DNA of 6,926 bases. Origin: Candidatus Poribacteria bacterium (GTDB lineage: Bacteria > Poribacteria > WGA-4E > WGA-3G). Below the pieces are notes generated by a model. The model ran no database searches. It was given only the letters and a program-made list of their open reading frames with translations, and was not told the origin of the DNA. This document shows, piece by piece, positions 5,649 through 6,926 of this stretch; position 1 is the first letter of the stretch; every line of letters starts with the position of its first letter. The stretch is from the NCBI GenBank assembly GCA_009842375.1, contig VYFM01000501.1:1-6926 (forward strand), given 5' to 3'. The translations under genes and the position numbers were made by a program.

Positions 5649-6824
5649 TTATTGTAATCTCTCCTTTAATTCGGCAAGTTCTTTGTCAATTGATGCTTCT
5701 TCAGCATAACTCGCAAATTCACGGTTTAACTTCGTATCCGTAAGATCGATATCTACTTCGGATGCTGCTTTTGCCAATGTGGCAGCTTCACTTGCATTTT
5801 GTTCCATTTTATTGAGAATTTCAAACGCCGCGCCATCTTGAACCTCTGTCAATGTTTCTTGCAAGTGCTTGTGTGCATCAACATTTCTATGTTGTGCGAT
5901 AACAATATCTCTTTTTCTTTCTGCTTCTTCAGTCTTCTGTTGTAATGTTTCAAGGAGCGTAGTGAGTTCTGCCACGACTTGTTTCTGTTCATCCCATTGT
6001 GTTTTGTATCGGTTGGCAAGTTGGCGGTATTCGTTGCGTTGAGTGAGGTCTTCCCGTGCCAAATCTTCCCGTCCAGCCTGAATCGCTATAGTTGCGTGCT
6101 CCTCACACCGTTCCGCTCGAACAACTGCCCCTTCATAAGCATCCTGAAATAGTTTTTCGACACCTACAGAGGCATCAACTTTCTGGTGCGCTTCTAAAAG
6201 TCTGTTAGTCATCTCAACAATGGTTTTCTCTAAAATTTTCTCAGGGTCTTCGGTTTCTAACTTTTCTGATTCTGGAGTAAGTTTTACTACAACAGTCTCT
6301 GTTAGTTTATCCCCCATCCGCTGCCGTTGTTTTCCAAACGTCCAGAAAGAATCCAGTGGTTGAAAAATACTTGTAAGGCGGCGAATAAAAGAATCCTTGA
6401 AAGTGCACGGTTTACCATCTTTCAATCGAAGCACTTGTAGGGACAGCAGCTTTTTGCCGGGTCCCTGTCCATCGCTGAAGCCGTCCATGAAAAGCAGAAT
6501 AGATGCCCCTATTGCTGTGCCTCCCCATAGTAAAGTATCAAAACTATAGTTCAACCATGGTCCGAAAAGACCAATTATAAGCATTTGGAGGGTTGGTAAT
6601 ACACCTTCATCTACTTTATTTTTAGGACCCAGTGTCCACAGCAATGCGCTGAGCAATCCAATCCGAATAAGACTGGAACCGATGCCGGAACCCATTACAT
6701 CAAACAGAAAAACCAAAATTGATAGAACGCCTGCTACGAGCATTCCATCTATGAAAAAAGCCATCAATCGCGCAAGTCGGGGTGCCAATTTGAATTTTTT
6801 CCCGGCGATTTCAATTAACTTCAC
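5649..6824 (-). CDS. RDD membrane domain fused to a PspA/IM30-like domain (copy 2)
   Basis: This 391-residue paralogue of the next gene has the same architecture. The RDD domain occupies about 11-180 with Arg16, Asp26 and Asp172 in the expected places, and GKKLLSLQVLRLKDGK after the membrane region. About 32 extra residues between Asp26 and the FMDG motif add hydrophobic stretches (roughly 51-66, 75-92 and 96-114), so it may have four membrane segments against two in copy 1; both counts put the C-terminus on the same side as the N-terminus, presumably the cytoplasm. The PspA/IM30-like part runs from about 192 (EDPEKILEKTIVEMTNRL, closely like helix 1 of IM30/PspA) through GREDLARED (251-259) and AQHRNV to the C-terminal SIDKELAELKERLQ. 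A Cys at 240 is conserved with copy 1 (216). The GTG at 6822-6824 is chosen over the TTG two codons upstream because AGGG lies 7 nt before it and it aligns exactly with the start of copy 1. The role is unknown; membrane-stress protection or remodelling is a family-based guess. Confidence 0.85.
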   Translation of the reverse strand: MKLIEIAGKKFKLAPRLARLMAFFIDGMLVAGVLSILVFLFDVMGSGIGSSLIRIGLLSALLWTLGPKNKVDEGVLPTLQMLIIGLFGPWLNYSFDTLLWGGTAIGASILLFMDGFSDGQGPGKKLLSLQVLRLKDGKPCTFKDSFIRRLTSIFQPLDSFWTFGKQRQRMGDKLTETVVVKLTPESEKLETEDPEKILEKTIVEMTNRLLEAHQKVDASVGVEKLFQDAYEGAVVRAERCEEHATIAIQAGREDLAREDLTQRNEYRQLANRYKTQWDEQKQVVAELTTLLETLQQKTEEAERKRDIVIAQHRNVDAHKHLQETLTEVQDGAAFEILNKMEQNASEAATLAKAASEVDIDLTDTKLNREFASYAEEASIDKELAELKERLQ

Positions 6825-6831
6825 TTTCAAA

Positions 6832-6835
6832 CCCT
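6832..6835 (-). promoter_or_regulatory. Ribosome binding site favouring a GTG start for copy 2
   Basis: AGGG lies 7 nt before the GTG at 6822-6824 but only 1 nt before the TTG at 6828-6830, which is too close to work. The choice is supported by alignment with copy 1. Confidence 0.55.
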
Positions 6836-6878
6836 ATAAATCTTTTGTGTTTTGTGCTATAGATGTTTTGAAAAACTT

Positions 6879-6926
6879 TTATTTTTGTAGTTTTGCTTTT
6901 AATTCTGCTAAGTCGTTATCGATTGA
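6879..6926 (-). CDS. 3' end of a third PspA-tailed paralogue (clipped by the window edge)
   Basis: Only the last 15 codons and the TAA stop (6879-6881) lie in the window. They encode SIDNDLAELKAKLQK, which matches the end of copy 2 (SIDKELAELKERLQ) at most positions and resembles the PspA C-terminus even more closely. The gene ends about 54 nt before copy 2 begins, with no clear terminator between them, so it probably shares a transcript with copy 2. Whether it also carries an RDD domain, or is a plain PspA that gave rise to the fusions, cannot be seen here. Confidence 0.8.
   Translation of the reverse strand, partial: SIDNDLAELKAKLQK

Noticed and set aside
6864..6881. Terminator between the clipped third copy and copy 2
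   Set aside because: The only inverted repeat is a 5-bp all-AT-plus-one-GC pairing (GTTTT/AAAAC) with a 2-nt spacer, too weak to terminate transcription.

Overview
The window is moderately AT-rich bacterial DNA. All five complete genes and one clipped gene lie on the minus strand, so transcription runs from high to low coordinates. The combination of two different sulfatases around a phytanoyl-CoA dioxygenase (PhyH)-type oxygenase is typical of bacteria rich in both families, such as sponge-associated Poribacteria; Planctomycetes or Lentisphaerae are alternatives. This placement is an inference from gene content; no taxonomic marker gene is present.

In transcription order the layout is: (1) the last 15 codons of a clipped gene (6879-6926); (2) a 391-residue protein (5649-6824); (3) a 367-residue paralogue (4346-5449); (4) a type I sulfatase (2837-4309, or from 4321); (5) a PhyH-family Fe(II)/2-oxoglutarate oxygenase (1997-2827); (6) a second, heparan-N-sulfatase-like sulfatase with an extra C-terminal beta-sandwich-like domain (361-1965). 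The spacings from gene 3 onward are short (about 36, 9 and 31 nt), and the sulfatase stop codon overlaps the PhyH ribosome binding site, so genes 3-6 look like one operon. A 199-nt gap before gene 3 holds a plausible extended -10 promoter.

The most striking content is the tandem array at the right. Both complete proteins have an N-terminal RDD membrane domain fused to a C-terminal segment that reads as a PspA/IM30 (Vipp1) domain, the bacterial ESCRT-III-like membrane-remodelling family. The clipped ORF at the edge ends in the same PspA-like tail, so at least three copies stood side by side. In these proteins a transmembrane RDD module takes the place of the N-terminal amphipathic helix that PspA normally uses to touch membranes.

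The 360 bases at the left end carry no gene. They hold a dense set of copies of a decamer, TTTCAGAGTC, in both orientations, including a perfect 10-bp-arm palindrome at 202-223, plus a separate 9-bp inverted repeat at 295-329. The sulfatases and oxygenase lack visible signal peptides and probably act in the cytoplasm on imported sulfated molecules; their substrate cannot be read from the sequence. No tRNA, rRNA, CRISPR array or transposase gene was seen.
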